Shown here piece by piece: positions 8,936 to 18,556 of a stretch of DNA of 64,000 bases (its first letter is position 1; each line of letters opens with the position of its first letter). The notes beneath the pieces are model-generated. The model was not told where the DNA came from and made no database searches. It saw only the letters and a program-made list of their open reading frames with translations. Source of the DNA: Chloracidobacterium sp. (GTDB lineage: Bacteria > Acidobacteriota > Blastocatellia > Pyrinomonadales > Pyrinomonadaceae); NCBI GenBank assembly GCA_016712045.1, contig JADJRV010000002.1, forward strand, positions 243,273 to 307,272. Direction: 5' to 3'. The position numbers and the translations under genes were made by a program.

Positions 8936-10042
8936 CTATTGAATGATCGTCGAGAGCGTCGGTTTTTCTTCGTCCTCGATCTTGACGCGGGACCCATATG
9001 TCGCGAGTAGTTCTTTGACCTCGTCGTTTGATGTCAGATCCCATGCGTTGTCACCATCTTCATTAACGGCGTTGACCTGTGCTCCGGCCTCCAACAGAAT
9101 TTTTACGGTTTCGACATTACCGTTGTCCGCCGCACGCATCAGGGCCGTATACCCCTCGTTATTCGCGTGGTTGATATCCGCACCCGCATCGATAAGGGCT
9201 TGGATGATCGCGGCCTCAGCATAATTAGCCGATAGAATGAGCGCCGTATTGCCCTCGTTATCGGTGAGGCCGACCTTGGCACCGCTGCGGATGAGCACAG
9301 CGATCAGCTCGGGCGTCGCGTCACCATCGAGACGCATTAGCGGCGTCTGTTTTTGCTTATCACGGGCGTTGACCTTTGCACCCGCGTCGAGCAGCATCTG
9401 CACGATCTCGATATTGCCCTGTTCGACGGCGACAAATAACGGTGTGATCTTGCTGTAGCTGTCCTCTTTGGCGTTGACCTTTTCGCCCTTTGAGATCAGA
9501 TCGCGGACGGCGTCGACGTCTTCGTTAGCGACGGCACGAGAAAGGGCAGATGTATATTCGACCGCGACCATGACACCGCCCATCTCAATTATGTCGGGTC
9601 GCTGGGTAGGGAGGTCCTGTATCTGTTGTTGCGTGATGATATTTTCCTGCAATGGTACGTCGTTACCTGTAACCGGACTGGTAACAACGACCGGCGTCGA
9701 GACCGGCCGCTGTGTGGTTTGAGCGTAAGTCGCCGTCGATAGCGCCATCGATGCGGTCATTACTCCGGCAGTTATGCCCGGAGATCGGCGCGTGATCTGA
9801 TGGAGCGTGCCGGCGAACATCGGCCGCTGGGAACGCGGATCGACCTCGTATCTGATACAAATATTGCCGCCGGAGGCACGGACAAATCTCGCGGCTTCTT
9901 TGCGCGTCATTTCCGAAAGGTTATTGACGTGCTTGGAGCAGTGCGAACAAAAGCGGAAACGGTCGTTGCCGTCCATCTTTTCCCAGTCTTCGCTGCACGC
10001 CTCGCCTACCTTGACCGAATCTATAAAGCTCTTTTTTGACAT
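8936..10042 (-). CDS. ankyrin-repeat protein with CxxC leader domain and membrane segment
   Basis: 368 aa. Residues 1-75 form a Cys-containing leader (C16, then FCSHCSKHVNNLSEMTRKEA near 31-50, then CIRYEVDP). A hydrophobic segment near residues 90-110 (ITAGVMTASMALSTATYAQ) looks like an internal signal anchor or signal peptide. Ankyrin repeats start near residue 180 (DVDAVRDLISKGEKVNAKE) and continue as about five units to the end. I know this leader from many predicted proteins of Blastocatellia; the Cys pattern suggests metal binding and the rest would lie outside the inner membrane. The role is unknown; ankyrins mediate protein contacts. A terminator follows. Confidence 0.85.
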   Translation of the reverse strand: MSKKSFIDSVKVGEACSEDWEKMDGNDRFRFCSHCSKHVNNLSEMTRKEAARFVRASGGNICIRYEVDPRSQRPMFAGTLHQITRRSPGITAGVMTASMALSTATYAQTTQRPVSTPVVVTSPVTGNDVPLQENIITQQQIQDLPTQRPDIIEMGGVMVAVEYTSALSRAVANEDVDAVRDLISKGEKVNAKEDSYSKITPLFVAVEQGNIEIVQMLLDAGAKVNARDKQKQTPLMRLDGDATPELIAVLIRSGAKVGLTDNEGNTALILSANYAEAAIIQALIDAGADINHANNEGYTALMRAADNGNVETVKILLEAGAQVNAVNEDGDNAWDLTSNDEVKELLATYGSRVKIEDEEKPTLSTIIQ

Positions 10043-10247
10043 AGTTTTCCCTCCACAGACGGCACCATATTTTGCCGTGCGTCTGTTAATTAGACACCTG
10101 CTATTAAAGAATGTTCCGGGAAGAGTTTCTTGCGACTAGTCTTATCAGCGTAGATGCTGCGAGTTTTGGAAACAGTTGCTTTGGGCGAGAAGAAATTTAT
10201 CGAGACCCCTTATCTGATCGGGCAAAATCGGTTATCTTATATGAGAT

Positions 10248-10595
10248 ATGAAAAGTGTTTTTAAGATTGCTGCAGTTTCTCTTTTTCTTGCGATAGGGTG
10301 CTTTGGACTGATCCCGACGGCGGCATCTGAAAAGGTGTCGGCTGTTGAGACGTCGGAGCTTGCGTCATTGTATGGAACCCATTGTGCGAGTTGCCACGGC
10401 GGTGACGGCCGTGCAAATACCCCCAAGGGCCGCGACACCGACGCCGATGACCTGACCACCAGCAAGGTCCAAAATATGAGCTCGGCCAAAATGACGCGGA
10501 TCATCAAGAACGGCAAAGGCGATATGCCCGGATTTGCCAAAAAACTGACCGCCGCACAGATCGCGGCTATCGTACAGCACGTAAAAGGATTTTAA
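10248..10595 (+). CDS. small c-type cytochrome
   Basis: 115 aa. A signal peptide fills residues 1-27. The haem motif CASCH has Cys46, Cys49 and His50, and the likely axial Met is Met93 in GDMPGF. One haem, class I fold, periplasmic. It lies 7 bp upstream of a Cys/His-rich secreted protein and is followed by the cupredoxin-barrel gene, all on the plus strand, suggesting a shared role in copper or electron handling. No strong Shine-Dalgarno is visible before the ATG. Confidence 0.9.
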   Translation: MKSVFKIAAVSLFLAIGCFGLIPTAASEKVSAVETSELASLYGTHCASCHGGDGRANTPKGRDTDADDLTTSKVQNMSSAKMTRIIKNGKGDMPGFAKKLTAAQIAAIVQHVKGF

Positions 10596-10602
10596 TTAGC
10601 CG

Positions 10603-11025
10603 ATGTTGATCAAAGGCAAACTGCAAAAACTGTCCGTATGCGTTGTGGCGATACTCTCGCTGCTTGCCTCGGCGGTGTCCGCGTGTGCCTGTAACCATCA
10701 CGAAGCAAAACCCGTAGCGGCGGCGTCATCGTGCCATTCTGAAACACACGAAGCGGTTTCTGCCGAGGGCGTCCCGACAGGGGATGCCGTCGAGACAGGT
10801 TGCAACTGTTTTGTAAAAGACCCTACGCCGTTTATCCTCGCCAAATCCGAGAACAAAAAGCTCAAGGTACAGAAAAAAGCTCCCGCAGCTATAGTTGAGA
10901 CGGTTGACGTCGAAAGCATCGATCTCGCAGTTATTTCCGTTTCGTTACTTTCGTCCGTATCGCGGCAAATTTACGCCGCCCCACCAAGCCGAAGTGCGCC
11001 TGCACGCGGCCCGCCCGTACTGTAA
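10603..11025 (+). CDS. secreted Cys/His-rich hypothetical protein, possible metal-binding
   Basis: 140 aa. A signal peptide spans residues ~1-27 (LSVCVVAILSLLASAVSA). A metal-ligand-rich stretch follows: CACNHHE, then SCHSETHE, then GCNCF. The C-terminal half has a hydrophobic segment (LAVISVSLLSSVS) and ends in a Pro/Arg motif (ARGPPVL) like the tail of DUF2946-type copper-locus proteins. This is a resemblance, not a proven match. It sits between cytochrome c and a cupredoxin fusion, so copper binding is a fair inference. Confidence 0.6.
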   Translation: MLIKGKLQKLSVCVVAILSLLASAVSACACNHHEAKPVAAASSCHSETHEAVSAEGVPTGDAVETGCNCFVKDPTPFILAKSENKKLKVQKKAPAAIVETVDVESIDLAVISVSLLSSVSRQIYAAPPSRSAPARGPPVL

Positions 11026-11118
11026 ACACAAGAAAACCTAAATATTTGTTGCCGATATGCGGCGCATTTTATATGCGCGGCGTAAGGCGTGTTTTACATT
11101 ATCGGAGAATATCATTTC

Positions 11119-13029
11119 GTGAAAAATCTATTATTTCTGGGCCTGTTCGCGTTCATATTGGGCGCGACCGTATTTGCCCATGAGCCTTTTACGCTGGTCA
11201 GCAGCGAGAAAAAAACTATCAATTTTGAGGATCTGCTAAAGATCGAAAAAAAACGAACCATTGGAAAAAAAGATGGCTCGACGCTCAGCTTTACCGAAAA
11301 AGAAATACGCATTGTCATCCGCACCGGCCCTGAGGACGATATGTTGTCGTACAGGATTTTGGGTATGCGAAACCCGACGTTGGTCGTGCCAAGCGGGGCG
11401 ACGCTGCGGATATTGTTTGTAAATTCGGATACAGATATGCGGCACGATGTGAGGTTTGGCCACGTTGAGGCCGAGTTTGGCATTGCACCTGAGATCGCGA
11501 AAACCGCCGGTTCGACGCGGCTCGACCACAAGTCCGATGACGAAACATTGCAGGCCGAGGAGATCGTCATCAAGGCCGCCGATGACGGAACGTACAAATA
11601 TTTTTGCTCGATCCGCGGCCACGCCAAGGGCGGTATGTGGGGCAATATCGCCGTCGGCGTTAAACCCGGGGATCTCAAGCAGCCCGAAAAAATAAAGCAC
11701 GTTCATTCGCCGGACGAGGACAAAATGGACATGACGAAAGATACAAAACCGTCGCCCACACCAACGCCGAAGCATGACGATATGCCCGGCATGGACCATT
11801 CCAAAATGAAAATGCAGATGTCGTCGGTGACAAATATCGGCGACCCGATGGAGCGTGAATCGTCCGGCACCGCGTGGGGTCCGGATTCGTCGCCGGTCTA
11901 TGCCAAGATGAAAATGTTTGACGACGGCGGGATGCTGATGTTGATGGGAACGGCGTTTTTGCGTTATACGAGTGTCGGGTCGACACGCGATGTGTCCGTT
12001 GCGGGCAAAGGTTCGCGAATCCGTGCGGACGCGCCGAATATGTTTATGGGGATGTATTCGCGGCCGGTCGGCGAGCGGTCGCAGATCGGTTTTCGGGCAA
12101 TGGTCAGCCTCGATCCAATTATTCAACGCGGCTACGGATATCCGCTGCTTTACCAGAGCGGTGAGCTTTATAAGGGGTTGCCTATACACGACCGCCAGCA
12201 TCCGCACGATCTGTTTTCGGAGCTTGCCGTCACCTATTCGTATAAATTTGACGATAAAAAGTCGATCTATCTTTATGCCGGTTATCCGGGTGAACCTGCA
12301 CTCGGGCCGCCGACATTTATGCACCGCATCTCGGCGTCAAACAACCCCGACGCACCCATCGGCCACCACTGGCAGGATGCCACGCACATCACTTGGGGCG
12401 TTGTAACGGCGGGCTTTTCGTTTGGAAAGGTCAAGGTCGAGGCAAGTGCATTTAACGGCACCGAGCCGGACGAGAACCGCTATAATTTTGACAAACCGCG
12501 GCTTAATTCATTTAGCGGGCGGCTGTCTTGGAATCCGACGAAAAACTGGGCGTTTCAGATCTCGCACGGCTATCTCCGCAACCCCGAACGTAGCGAACCC
12601 GACGTCCGCATCCTTCGCAAAACGTCCGCCTCGGCGATCTACAACCGAAAGCTCAGCGACACGAGCAATTGGGCGAGCACATTTGTCTGGGGGCAAAATT
12701 ACGCTAACGGCGAGCGGAGTAATTCATTTCTCTTTGAAAGCAATTATGATTTTGATAAAAACGCGGTGTTTGGCCGGTTCGAAACCGTAAAAAAGAGCGG
12801 CCACGATCTCGTGCTAACGCATCCGCTCGATCACGACACGTTTTGGGTAAACGCATTTTCGCTCGGCTACGTCCGCGACCTCGTCCAAGGGAAAGGCATC
12901 GATGTCGGGCTCGGTTCGATGGTGACGATCAACCATAACCCCGCGACGCTCACACCGGTGTATGGCGGCACAACGCACGGCGGTTGGCAGATGTTTTTGC
13001 GATTTCGGCCGTCAAAAACAGGTCACTAA
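11119..13029 (+). CDS. cupredoxin domain fused to copper-type outer-membrane beta-barrel protein
   Basis: 636 aa from the GTG at 11119, chosen because the signal peptide (KNLLFLGLFAFILGATVFA) begins there and GGAG lies upstream at 11104; a second GTG at 11089 is in frame. Residues ~60-185 form a cupredoxin with a type-1 copper set: His109, Cys163, His168 and Met173 (FCSIRGH...GGMWG). A Met/His-rich linker (HDDMPGMDHSKMKMQM) at about 205-245 is typical of copper carriers. Residues ~250-636 match a family I know from Acidobacteriota, with HDRQHPHDLFSELA and PTFMHRISASNNP blocks and alternating beta strands. Expected location: outer membrane and periplasm. It overlaps the convergent TPR gene by 4 bp. 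Confidence 0.82.
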   Translation: MKNLLFLGLFAFILGATVFAHEPFTLVSSEKKTINFEDLLKIEKKRTIGKKDGSTLSFTEKEIRIVIRTGPEDDMLSYRILGMRNPTLVVPSGATLRILFVNSDTDMRHDVRFGHVEAEFGIAPEIAKTAGSTRLDHKSDDETLQAEEIVIKAADDGTYKYFCSIRGHAKGGMWGNIAVGVKPGDLKQPEKIKHVHSPDEDKMDMTKDTKPSPTPTPKHDDMPGMDHSKMKMQMSSVTNIGDPMERESSGTAWGPDSSPVYAKMKMFDDGGMLMLMGTAFLRYTSVGSTRDVSVAGKGSRIRADAPNMFMGMYSRPVGERSQIGFRAMVSLDPIIQRGYGYPLLYQSGELYKGLPIHDRQHPHDLFSELAVTYSYKFDDKKSIYLYAGYPGEPALGPPTFMHRISASNNPDAPIGHHWQDATHITWGVVTAGFSFGKVKVEASAFNGTEPDENRYNFDKPRLNSFSGRLSWNPTKNWAFQISHGYLRNPERSEPDVRILRKTSASAIYNRKLSDTSNWASTFVWGQNYANGERSNSFLFESNYDFDKNAVFGRFETVKKSGHDLVLTHPLDHDTFWVNAFSLGYVRDLVQGKGIDVGLGSMVTINHNPATLTPVYGGTTHGGWQMFLRFRPSKTGH

Positions 13030-13901
13030 GGCTTTTTCTTTTGCGGCGTGGTGGCCAGCTTTGCAAGCTCGGCTTTTGCTTCTGCGTGATCGGGCTTAAT
13101 TTTCAAAGCTTGCTTGAGGTCCGCAATGGCCTCTTTTTTCTGCTTGAGATCTACATATACAAGAGCCCGGTAATAGAGCACATCCAGGTCGTCGGGAGCC
13201 AGTTTTAGCGACGTCGTGTAATCGGCGATCGCCGCGAGCAGGTTGCCAAGTTGGTGGTGCTCACCGGCACGCCGCGTGTATGCAAGCGTGAGGTTGGGGG
13301 CTAGAGATATCGCCTTTGTATAATTAGCGATCGCTGCGTTGTGGTCATTTTTATCGCGGTAAGCGTCGCCGAGATTGGCAACGGCGTTGGCATTTTTGGG
13401 GTCGAGTTTGATAGCAGTTTGATATTCGAGGATCGCCCCATCGATCTCTTGCTTAGAATGCATGGCCATACCGCAGACGACATGAGCATCGGCATGATCG
13501 GGCTTTAACCGATAGGCTTCTTTGCAGTCTGAAAGCGCGGCGTCGTAACGGTTTTCATTAAGATGGATCAGGCTGCGGTTGTAAAGCGCCAGGACAAAGT
13601 CTGGCTTTAGCCGGATCGCCTCGGTATAGTCGGCGAGTGCGGCAGCGTTGTTGCCTTTTCGAAAATACGCGTTGCCGCGGCCGTTAAATGCTCCCCATGC
13701 AACGGGTAACAGCTTTATGGCCTCGGAATAGTCAGCGATCGCGGCGTCATAATCTCCCTTATCGAATACCTGATTACCACGATCGAAAAACTCCTTTGCT
13801 GTCTGCGGCGTTTGCGCCGACAGAGATCCGCTAGCGGTAATGATAATGGCAGCAACGATAATTGCGAGCTTAAGTCTTGAAAATTGTACGTGCCTGATCA
13901 T
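13026..13901 (-). CDS. secreted TPR-repeat protein
   Basis: 291 aa. A signal peptide spans residues 1-29 (ends SLSAQ). Seven to eight tetratricopeptide repeats follow, with the usual AxxDYxxAIxLxP pattern (for example YDAAIADYSEAIKLLP and AAALADYTEAIRLKP). The tail is basic (PQKKKP). It is periplasmic or surface-exposed and probably a protein-protein scaffold. It converges on the cupredoxin fusion with a 4-bp overlap of stop codons and no terminator between. Confidence 0.88.
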   Translation of the reverse strand: MIRHVQFSRLKLAIIVAAIIITASGSLSAQTPQTAKEFFDRGNQVFDKGDYDAAIADYSEAIKLLPVAWGAFNGRGNAYFRKGNNAAALADYTEAIRLKPDFVLALYNRSLIHLNENRYDAALSDCKEAYRLKPDHADAHVVCGMAMHSKQEIDGAILEYQTAIKLDPKNANAVANLGDAYRDKNDHNAAIANYTKAISLAPNLTLAYTRRAGEHHQLGNLLAAIADYTTSLKLAPDDLDVLYYRALVYVDLKQKKEAIADLKQALKIKPDHAEAKAELAKLATTPQKKKP

Positions 13902-14091
13902 ATCAGCTTTATATCACAAAAAAGATTAGGCCCGGGAGCCAGACGTAGTGTTTATACCCTAATATGGCCACTTCGATACTCTGTTTGACTGGCGTATAAT
14001 GCGCCGAGTGTCACGGTTAGTCGCCCAAATCTATAAAAATTGCCTAACAACGACGAAAGTTTTAAATCGTGAAAGTCGTAGCTAAAATCAG

Positions 14092-15603
14092 TCAGCGGCG
14101 AAATGGACGCATTGTAAAGCCGGACGCTTTGCCCTCTTCATCTAGGCTGAAACTCAAAAATGCATCCGCGTCCAGGCTGCGGTCGGTCCATTTGACGATA
14201 AGCGTATTGCCTTTATACGGCAGCAACTCGCCGGCAAGTTTTGGCGAACGTTTTGAATCAAACCACGGTTTTCCGTTCTTCATCGAGATATTGACCTCAC
14301 CGAGCCACGGATCCGAATATTTACCGAGAAATTGCTGGATATCGACCTTACCCGCCGATGTTTGAGCCGTTTCGATATCAGCCGCGACTTTGTCAGTTAT
14401 TGCCTTAGCGTCGGCGATCGCTTTGGTCCGTCTGGTGGACAGATCGGTGACCCAATCTGTACCGGTTTTGCCAAAATATCCGTCCTTGATCTGATTGGTG
14501 ATCGACGAAAATGCACCGCCTTCCTGCTGGTTAGTGAGTACAATAATGCCGAGATTCAGCTCGGGGATCATCGTTATCTGCGTGACCATGCCCTCTAATC
14601 CGCCGGTGTGCGAGACCTGTTTATATCCATTTACATCGCTCAGGCCAAAACCGAGCCCGTAGGCTGCAAAGTGCGTGTTGTAAGGGCCGGGAGCATTTAC
14701 CGGAATGATCGTCTGCGGCGACCAGAGATCGCGGTGCACGGTTTCGGAGACCAGCATTTTTCCCTCGCCATATTTACCATGCGAAAGATGTGTCTGGACC
14801 CATTTACAGAGGTCGGTGATATTTGAATACATGCCGCCCGCGGGCCGGTCGATCGTCGAATTATGGCGTTCGATCACCTGCACCTTTCCGTTTACCGGAG
14901 CATGAGCGTCGATCACATTCGACCTGTCTTTTAGCCCTTCGTACGACGCTGCGGTTTTCGTCATCCCAAGCGGGCGGATGATCCGTTCCTCAATAAACGC
15001 ATCCCAGCTTTTGCCCGAAACTCTCGCGATCACCTCGCCCGCAACGATGTAAAGATTGTTGTCATAGTCATACTTGGAACGAAAACCCGAAACCTGTTTC
15101 AGGAAACGTAAGTTATAAATGACATCCTTTAACGTAAAATCGGCTGAATCTGGAAAGAACATCAGATCACCCGCACCGAGGCCGAGGCCGCTGCGGTGGG
15201 TCAGTAGGTCGCGGATCGTAAATTCCTCAGTCACATAAGGGTTGTAGAGCTTAAATTCCGGAATATAGTCACGCACCTTGTCATCCCATTTTATCTTGCC
15301 CTCATCGACCAAAATGGCTAATGCGGTGGTGGTGAAAGCTTTGGAGTTCGAAGCGATGCCAAACAGAGTATTCTCGTCCATTTTCTGCATCGTGTTCAGC
15401 GATCTGACGCCGTAACCCTTTGCATGAATGACCTTGCCGTCTTTGATGACGCCGACAGCGATCCCCGGCACGTCGAAAGCTTTCATCGATCGCTCAACCA
15501 GCTTGTCGATTGCAGCACTGTCTAAAACTTGAGCATTTGCGATGCTGCATGACACGAGCAAAAGCGAGATAACGAGGATCTTTTGAATATCAATTTTCTT
15601 CAT
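14092..15603 (-). CDS. serine hydrolase (class C beta-lactamase family) with DUF3471-like tail
   Basis: 503 aa from the ATG at 15603, which has GGAG 9 bases upstream; an earlier in-frame start at 15627 lacks one. Signal peptide spans residues 1-25. The catalytic SxxK is Ser85-Lys88 (ASNSKAF), the YxN box is in YDYDNNLY, and the third box is HTGG. A C-terminal beta domain of ~100 residues (FLGKYSDPWLGEVNIS...) resembles DUF3471. Members are esterases, D-aminopeptidases or peptidases more often than beta-lactamases. Periplasmic. Intact. Confidence 0.88.
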   Translation of the reverse strand: MKKIDIQKILVISLLLVSCSIANAQVLDSAAIDKLVERSMKAFDVPGIAVGVIKDGKVIHAKGYGVRSLNTMQKMDENTLFGIASNSKAFTTTALAILVDEGKIKWDDKVRDYIPEFKLYNPYVTEEFTIRDLLTHRSGLGLGAGDLMFFPDSADFTLKDVIYNLRFLKQVSGFRSKYDYDNNLYIVAGEVIARVSGKSWDAFIEERIIRPLGMTKTAASYEGLKDRSNVIDAHAPVNGKVQVIERHNSTIDRPAGGMYSNITDLCKWVQTHLSHGKYGEGKMLVSETVHRDLWSPQTIIPVNAPGPYNTHFAAYGLGFGLSDVNGYKQVSHTGGLEGMVTQITMIPELNLGIIVLTNQQEGGAFSSITNQIKDGYFGKTGTDWVTDLSTRRTKAIADAKAITDKVAADIETAQTSAGKVDIQQFLGKYSDPWLGEVNISMKNGKPWFDSKRSPKLAGELLPYKGNTLIVKWTDRSLDADAFLSFSLDEEGKASGFTMRPFRR

Positions 15604-15664
15604 GGATTGAATCTCCGTGCGGCCCAAATTTGGATGGCGGAATTATAGCATGAGTGTGGACCGG

Positions 15665-16443
15665 TCAAGGCCGGCCGCGCTGTGCGATCAATGACTTTGG
15701 GTCATTTGTGATCAGTGCGCGGATGCCTAGTTTTTGGCAGCGTTTTATCCATTTCGGGTTGTCAGCGGTCCAGATGGTGACGGGCATTGCGGCCTGAGTT
15801 GCCAAAGCGGTGAGTTTTTTTGTAACGAGCGAATGGTGGAGTGAGATCTGATGGGCGCCAAATTCGCGGGCCATCGCGATGATATATTTGCGGCGGCGAA
15901 GGTAATCCAATATTTGCGGAGCAAAAAGAGCGGCGGTCTGCACCTGCGGCAAATGATGGCGGATCTCGGGATCGCTGCCAGTTTGAAACTCTTTACAATG
16001 ATGCGTGGCAGCAAAGGCGAATCTCGGATGACATCGCAGACGCTCTTAGCGAGATCACGATAATCGGCGTCGGTGGCTTTTAGCTCGATGTAGATGAGGC
16101 CGTCGGAGCTTTTTAGAAGCCGCAACACTTGAGCCAGCGTCGGGACTGTCTCTTTGGCAAAATCGGCGTTTGCCCATTTTGGATATTTTTTGTTGAACCA
16201 AGACCCGACATCGATCTTGCCGAGTTCTTTTGACGTGAGATCCGCGACCGCGTCGTTTCGTCCACCGGTGCGTTTTAGCGTCGCGTCATGGATGACGACC
16301 GGCACGCCGTCTTTGGCAAGCTGGACGTCAAACTCGACACCGTCGGCTCCCGCGTCGATCGCGATTTGAAACGCTGCGAGCGTGTTTTCCGGTGCGTGAG
16401 CACTCGCCCCACGATGGCCGATTATCCGAGGTTTCTGATGCAT
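15665..16443 (-). CDS. glycerophosphodiester phosphodiesterase (one frameshift)
   Basis: Hydrolyses glycerophosphodiesters to glycerol-3-phosphate and an alcohol. The N-terminal part carries GHRGASAHAPENTLAAF with the catalytic His-Arg and Glu-Asn, then EFDVQLAKDGVPVVIHD with the acidic metal ligands. The frame breaks near 15950. The C-terminal 95 residues (TIWTADNPKWIKRCQKLGIRALITNDP) continue in another frame to 15665. The combined length of 779 bases is one short of a multiple of three, as expected for one lost base. The start ATG at 16443 gives the family N-terminus (MHQKPRIIGHRG). Last gene of the thiO operon. A TTGGTCC repeat lies just upstream. Confidence 0.85.
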
Positions 16444-16453
16444 AACCTTTTCT

Positions 16454-16503
16454 TTGGTCCACCTTGGTCCATCTTGGTCCACTTGGTCCGGACCGGACCA
16501 AAA
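16454..16503. repeat. TTGGTCC tandem words closing in an inverted copy
   Basis: TTGGTCC occurs at 16454, 16464, 16474 and 16483 (steps of 10, 10 and 9 bp) and then inverted as GGACCAA ending at about 16502. It lies between the GDPD and methyltransferase genes and reaches the stop of the latter. Confidence 0.8.
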
Positions 16504-16504
16504 T

Positions 16505-17143
16505 CTATTTTTTCTCGAGCAGAAAGATCGTCTTTGACCACGCGATCGGCTCGGTGATCGGAAATTCGTAATTGCCGACGATGTTGAAATACTTGGCCGC
16601 CGCGGTGCGGACAGCGGCTTTTTTGTGCGTCTTGAAATTGTAGAGCAGCTCAAGCACCGAACCGACGACGGACGGTTTTACCGGCAAAAAGACGAGCGGC
16701 TTGCCTTTTTTTAGCACACGGGCAGCCTCGGCGAGGCCATCGTCGAGCGGGGTGTATTCGAGCACGCCGCACATCAGCACGAGGTCAAAAGTGTCGTCGG
16801 CAAACGGCATCGAGAGCACGTTGCTCTGGACTGCGCTTGTTGCGTGGGCGTATTCTTCGCGTTTGGTAAATTGCTCGCGGGCGACCTCTAGCGATTTGAA
16901 TGATAGATCGAGAGCTGCCAAGTGACGAGGGTGAAAGCCCGCATCCTGAAACGCCATCGTTACGATGCCGGTGCCGCAACCCGCATCGAGTATGAGCGAA
17001 TTGGGGCCGAGATCGAGGTTGAGCGATCTGAGATAATTGGCGACCGATTCGCGATAGCCGTTGAGTTTCATCGCCAGATTTTGCACATCGGCGATGCGGT
17101 CGTAGAGTCCTTGGGTTTTAGCGGGATGGCCGTTTCTGGGCAT
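16505..17143 (-). CDS. class I SAM-dependent methyltransferase
   Basis: 212 aa, cytosolic. The SAM-binding motif I is LILDAGCGTG near residue 55, motif II is an acidic strand-end (AALDLSF), and a post-I PFADDTFDLVLMCGVLEYTP block follows. The family includes ubiquinone/menaquinone-type and small-molecule methyltransferases; the substrate is not determined. It starts 3 bp after the stop of the TlpA-like gene, so the two are translationally close and cotranscribed. Confidence 0.85.
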   Translation of the reverse strand: MPRNGHPAKTQGLYDRIADVQNLAMKLNGYRESVANYLRSLNLDLGPNSLILDAGCGTGIVTMAFQDAGFHPRHLAALDLSFKSLEVAREQFTKREEYAHATSAVQSNVLSMPFADDTFDLVLMCGVLEYTPLDDGLAEAARVLKKGKPLVFLPVKPSVVGSVLELLYNFKTHKKAAVRTAAAKYFNIVGNYEFPITEPIAWSKTIFLLEKK

Positions 17144-17146
17144 CGG

Positions 17147-18551
17147 TTATTTTTCAGCTACGAGTTTGTACACCATCTCACGCATCTGCTCGATCCGCGC
17201 GTCGCTGGTGCCCGTCTCAATATACCTGATAATGCCCTTGCGGTCGATGAGCACGGCGGTCGGCAGAGCGGTCGCACCGTAAAGAAATTGGATGCTCTGG
17301 TCCTTGCCGACTACGATGTCGTAATTGAGTTTTTCCTTGGTGCGAAAGCGTTTTAGATACTCGGTCTCAGCGAGCGGTTCTGCGACCACGCCGCCGATAT
17401 TACCGTAATATCGCGTCACTCCGAGGATCTCAAAACCCTGCGGCCCAAGCTCCTGCTGCCACTCGATGAGATGCGGATACGCGTCAAAACATGGCCCGCA
17501 CCACGTCGCCCAAAAATCGAGCAGCACGACCTTGCCGCGAAGCTCAGCCAGCGTCTTTTGCTTGCCCGGAAACCACTGATCAATGAGCGGCATTTCGGGA
17601 GCTGGTTCGCCGAGCAATGCGTAATGCTTTTGCTTTTTCTTGAGACGTGAGAGGACATCGTTCTGCTGATTTTTAGTTGCAAAATCCTTTTCCGCTTCTT
17701 TGAGGGCCGACTGATAGAGCTGCAGAGCGGCTGGCTTGCGGCCGGTCTCGACGAGAAACTTTATCTTTTGATCGACGGCGTAATAGTAAAAGCTCGGGCT
17801 CGTCGTTTCGACCGCAACGGCACGCATATCGTCGAGAGCGGCCTCGGCTTTACCTCGCTCGCCGCTGTCGCGGTACGCCTCATAGACAAGCATTCCGGCA
17901 TCCAAGATCTCATCCAAACCGCGTGCCCGTGATGCGGCATCTTTTAACAGAGCCTTTGACGCAATGTAGCCGGCCTCGGCGTGCGGGGCCATTTTCGCAA
18001 ACTTTCCTTGAGCCTGATACGCCTTGGCGATCTCGCCCTCGATGCGGGCCTTTTCGGTCAGCTTTGACGGCTCGGTTTTTAGATACTCGGCGAGCAGGGT
18101 TTCGGCTTCGTCAAGCTTTTTTTGCTTGGCCAAAACGACGATCACTATTGACCGTGCGGTCTGTTGCCGGACGGGCTCCGCAACGTCGAGAGCGATAAAC
18201 TTTCGCAGAGCTTCGGCTGTGCCGTCCATATTTTCGGCGACCCAATGGAGCATACCGAGATAATAGAGATCATCACCCGCGAGGTCTTTGCGGGCCCCTG
18301 CGATCGCAGCGTATTTGGCGGCCAACTGCCGCTGTTCGAGCTTAGCCTGGGCAAAGAGGCGGTCGCTGAACAGGACTTTCTTCGCGTCGTACTCGGCTCC
18401 TTTTGCCCGGATAAAACCATTGACCTCGTCAAACATCTCCCTGACGGTCGTTTCGTTTGCCGCCGTTGTCGTATCGGTAGCAACAATGCCCCGACTGCGC
18501 CACCGCAGAAATGGCTAAACCTAAGATCAAGATCGATGTTAAAACTTTCAT
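17147..18551 (-). CDS. TlpA-like thioredoxin-fold protein with helical N-terminal domain (frameshift in signal region)
   Basis: Periplasmic thiol-disulphide oxidoreductase. The C-terminal domain (last ~140 residues) has the WCGPC active site in DFWATWCGPCFDAYPHLI and a cis-Pro loop (ALPTAVL). About 270 N-terminal residues are helical and TPR-like. The long open frame begins at 18436, but a signal peptide (MKVLTSILILGLAISAVAQ) starts at the ATG at 18551 in a neighbouring frame. Removing one base from the CCCC run at 18489-18492 joins them and gives 467 aa. The gene lies 5 bp after thiO. I regard the shift as a homopolymer error. Confidence 0.85.
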
Positions 18552-18556
18552 ACTAC

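Noticed and set aside
11236..12324. 362-aa open frame on the minus strand
   Set aside because: It lies entirely opposite the cupredoxin-barrel gene, whose protein is recognisable; the antisense product is basic and His/Arg-rich with no family.
16454..16503. Possible CRISPR-like array of short repeats
   Set aside because: Repeats are 7 bp with 2-3 bp between them, so there are no spacers; no cas genes in the window.
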